Assembly (NCBI RefSeq): GCF_026151205.1
Contig: NC_087075.1
Coordinates: 1,667,911-1,731,910 of the forward strand
Length of the DNA stretch: 64,000 bases
Origin: Bolinopsis microptera
Lineage: Eukaryota > Ctenophora > Tentaculata > Lobata > Bolinopsidae
Direction: 5' to 3'
Numbering within the stretch: position 1 is the first letter of the stretch; each line of letters opens with the position of its first letter. Below are positions 62,353-64,000 of this stretch, piece by piece. Position numbers and translations under genes: made by a program. Below the pieces are notes generated by a model. It was not told the DNA's origin, ran no database searches, and saw only the letters and a program-made list of their open reading frames with translations.

Positions 62353-62575
62353 CTGAAACACAAGGATTTATATAGAGAAGATTTGTTCAAGGAGAAATGC
62401 AACAACTTGAATTCCGTTACGTATCATCATACAGCATTTCTTACTAATAGGTAGTAGTATAATTGCTTTTGCATCGTTTTATTGAGCTCGCTTATCAGCA
62501 AATTTATCTACTGAGCAAGCATTACCATCGGCTATCTCTGTGTGTATACATATTGTCTTGTATATACATTACTCC

Positions 62576-63823
62576 ATGGTTACGAGTTCTGAGAATGATG
62601 GCAGTGAAAAAGTTAAGATTATCATCGGGAAGCTTATTGATAAAGCTGAAATGCACGTTAGACCGGTTATTTCTGCTTTTGATAATTCTCAGTCGTGTGC
62701 AGCTAACGCTAAGCGTTTTGATCGGTTTTCTCTCCCAATACTTGAAAATTGTGCGGAATTCTTAAGAATTTCTCTCGCTGACAAGGACAATTTCAAGATA
62801 TTTACGAAGAAATCACTTATGGACCGTCTTTATTGTGGTTTCCAAGCTTTGATGCCCTCTAAATGTGCGGAATGTAGTGAGGACTATGTGATCGACCACG
62901 AGCCAGATGATGCACCATGTTTCACATGTTTTCGGTGTTTTAAAGGCTCGCACAGCTGTGAACGGAACACGCTACTTCATCAGACCATATCAGCGATGAA
63001 CACTCCTTCCGGCTTTGTGTGGCTATGTGACACATGTTACAGTGCTGTTGATCCGATCGAGTCCAGAAAGACAAGATCACGACATACATCTGCTTCAGAT
63101 AATAATAGGAGTGGAGCTCAATCCAACAATTCTATTGGAGGAGATTTTTCTAATATCATCACCCCCTCTGGAGATGGGATGTCCTCTACCCACAACCCCC
63201 AACAGCAATTCGTGTCTTTCTCTGAAGAGAATTCAAATCAAGGAACTGAAAGAATCTGCCAGAAGTTCTTGAGCTGGAACTGTCCGCACGGAATTAGCGG
63301 AAAGAAGACAGTGAATGGAAATTGTTGTCCCCTCAAACATCCCCGAGTTTGTAATCAGTATAGAGTGTCTGGGTTTACTGGTAAGAAGGGATGTATAAAG
63401 GGTAAAAACTGTGCATTTTTTCACCCTGATATTTGCAAGGTAGCACTCGAAAGAGGATCGTGTCTCAACAAAGAATGTTCCAAGTTTCACCCCCTTTCTT
63501 GTAGAAAGAAGAAAAAGGAAGAACCCACTCGGGACAGGAATCAGAGATCCGGTATGCAGACAACCTCTAACTATAAGTCTAACTCTTCTTCTAGTTCGAG
63601 TGGTTTTTTAGAGCTACGAGACTTGGTCACGGGGATGGCGGCCAAGTTAGCAGCTCTAGAAAAGAAAATGGATCAAAGTGCCCCGTCCTCAGTGTGCCAC
63701 CCTCCAGCACAACCAGCGGGACAAATGTTCTACCCATCCCAAGCAGCTCCTGCGATGATGAGTTTAGGTGTTCCCAGGCTACCCCAGCACCAGACTCCCT
63801 TCTCTCTTCCCTCCTACTTCTAA
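62576..63823 (+). CDS. LINE (non-LTR retrotransposon) ORF1 protein
   Basis: 415 residues from ATG 62576, chosen because upstream in-frame sequence resembles 5' UTR. A Cys/His cluster resembling a PHD/zinc-ribbon finger (CAECSEDY ... CFTCFRCFKGSHSC ... WLCDTC) lies at about residues 95-155. Three CCCH-type fingers follow (about 225-325): ICQKFLSWNCPHG ... CCPLKH, VCNQYRV ... NCAFFH, ICKVALERGSCLNKECSKFH. A short coiled coil follows (LRDLVTGMAAKLAALEKKM), then a Pro-rich end. ORF1 proteins of LINEs bind RNA; CCCH fingers fit that role. It sits in the intron upstream of the first visible LRP-like exon, in the opposite orientation. Confidence 0.8.
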   Translation: MVTSSENDGSEKVKIIIGKLIDKAEMHVRPVISAFDNSQSCAANAKRFDRFSLPILENCAEFLRISLADKDNFKIFTKKSLMDRLYCGFQALMPSKCAECSEDYVIDHEPDDAPCFTCFRCFKGSHSCERNTLLHQTISAMNTPSGFVWLCDTCYSAVDPIESRKTRSRHTSASDNNRSGAQSNNSIGGDFSNIITPSGDGMSSTHNPQQQFVSFSEENSNQGTERICQKFLSWNCPHGISGKKTVNGNCCPLKHPRVCNQYRVSGFTGKKGCIKGKNCAFFHPDICKVALERGSCLNKECSKFHPLSCRKKKKEEPTRDRNQRSGMQTTSNYKSNSSSSSSGFLELRDLVTGMAAKLAALEKKMDQSAPSSVCHPPAQPAGQMFYPSQAAPAMMSLGVPRLPQHQTPFSLPSYF

Positions 63824-64000
63824 ACGCTAGGAGCTTAAACCCCTCCGCTAAGAGTGCCGGGAGGTGGAAGCTGCAGGACCTTATAGGTCACTTAGACGAG
63901 AAGCGACAGGACGGACACCTGTTTCCTTTTATCGCCATCACAGAATCCTGGCTGAAATCATACCACCATGATGCTCAGTTAGAGGTTCCAGGATACTCTC
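63690..64000 (+). CDS. LINE ORF2, N-terminal endonuclease (partial, runs off window)
   Basis: In the -1 frame relative to ORF1 and overlapping its end, the sequence reads LLLNARSLNPSAKS, then PFIAITESWLKS and LEVPGYS. LNARSL and TESWL are the first two conserved motifs of the APE-like endonuclease/exonuclease/phosphatase domain of CR1/L2/Rex-type LINEs. The reverse transcriptase would lie beyond 64000. No clear ATG precedes it, so translation by frameshift or reinitiation is likely. The start given is approximate. Confidence 0.8.

Larger units (their letters stand above)
59586..60656. other. Intron stretch, mostly featureless
   Basis: Apart from the hairpin at 60107-60146 and the 20-bp repeat at 60292-60362, nothing identifiable. 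The short open frame at 60169-60387 has no family resemblance. Confidence 0.6.

Overview
This is a eukaryotic (metazoan) window, about 60% A+T, with many introns and an unusual density of tandem repeats. The organism cannot be fixed from the sequence alone. A tandem family of class A receptors without a DRY motif, an intron-rich LDL-receptor-related gene, and LINE/MITE debris suggest a marine invertebrate, and I lean towards a cnidarian or another early-branching animal (inference only).

The backbone is one very large minus-strand gene that fills nearly the whole window and runs out of it at both ends. I reconstructed 47 consecutive exons (62352 down to 31) from splice sites; reading phase is compatible at every junction, giving about 5.5 kb of coding sequence (about 1,850 residues). 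It encodes an extracellular LDL-receptor-related-like mosaic. In protein order: an EGF module; YWTD propeller 1 (61768-47768); a SUEL/rhamnose-binding-type lectin domain plus EGF (47579-44681); propeller 2 (43919-38745); two EGFs (38211-37758); propeller 3 (37607-34369); an EGF (34233-34084); propeller 4 (32400-29908); an EGF (26712-26584); propeller 5 (26448-1596); two EGFs (899-449); and the start of a sixth propeller (104-31). No LDLa module, signal peptide or membrane segment is visible; these would lie outside the window.

The intron between 26294 and 3457 (22.8 kb) contains a plus-strand tandem array of rhodopsin-like GPCR genes: seven intact reading frames (8187, 10144, 12631, 15582, 18399, 20674, 23893) and three broken copies (4346, 4929, 6926). 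Part of the array is an approximately 8.2 kb segmental duplication. Every intact copy has, 140-580 bp downstream, a conserved pyrimidine-tract/AG followed by a short frame-compatible exon that would replace the apparent C-terminus with an Arg-rich cytoplasmic tail.

The most unusual feature is that many of the minisatellites are built from exon edges of the large gene. The repeat unit contains the end of an exon plus its splice donor (47-bp array at 26889-29947, 51-bp array at 57205-58060, 63-bp array at 47281-47520, and others) or the splice acceptor plus the start of an exon (46-bp array of about 190 copies at 47889-56590, 88-bp array at 3393-3836, about 117-bp array at 35190-36070). Thus hundreds of duplicate splice sites lie next to the real ones.

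Mobile DNA includes a LINE (ORF1 and the start of an endonuclease ORF2) at the right end, a decayed antisense LINE 3' end at 45877-46385, two hAT-like MITEs with 8-bp target duplications, a Harbinger-like MITE with a TTA duplication, and a 1.2-kb TIR element with a TA duplication. All copy numbers and boundaries were read by eye.
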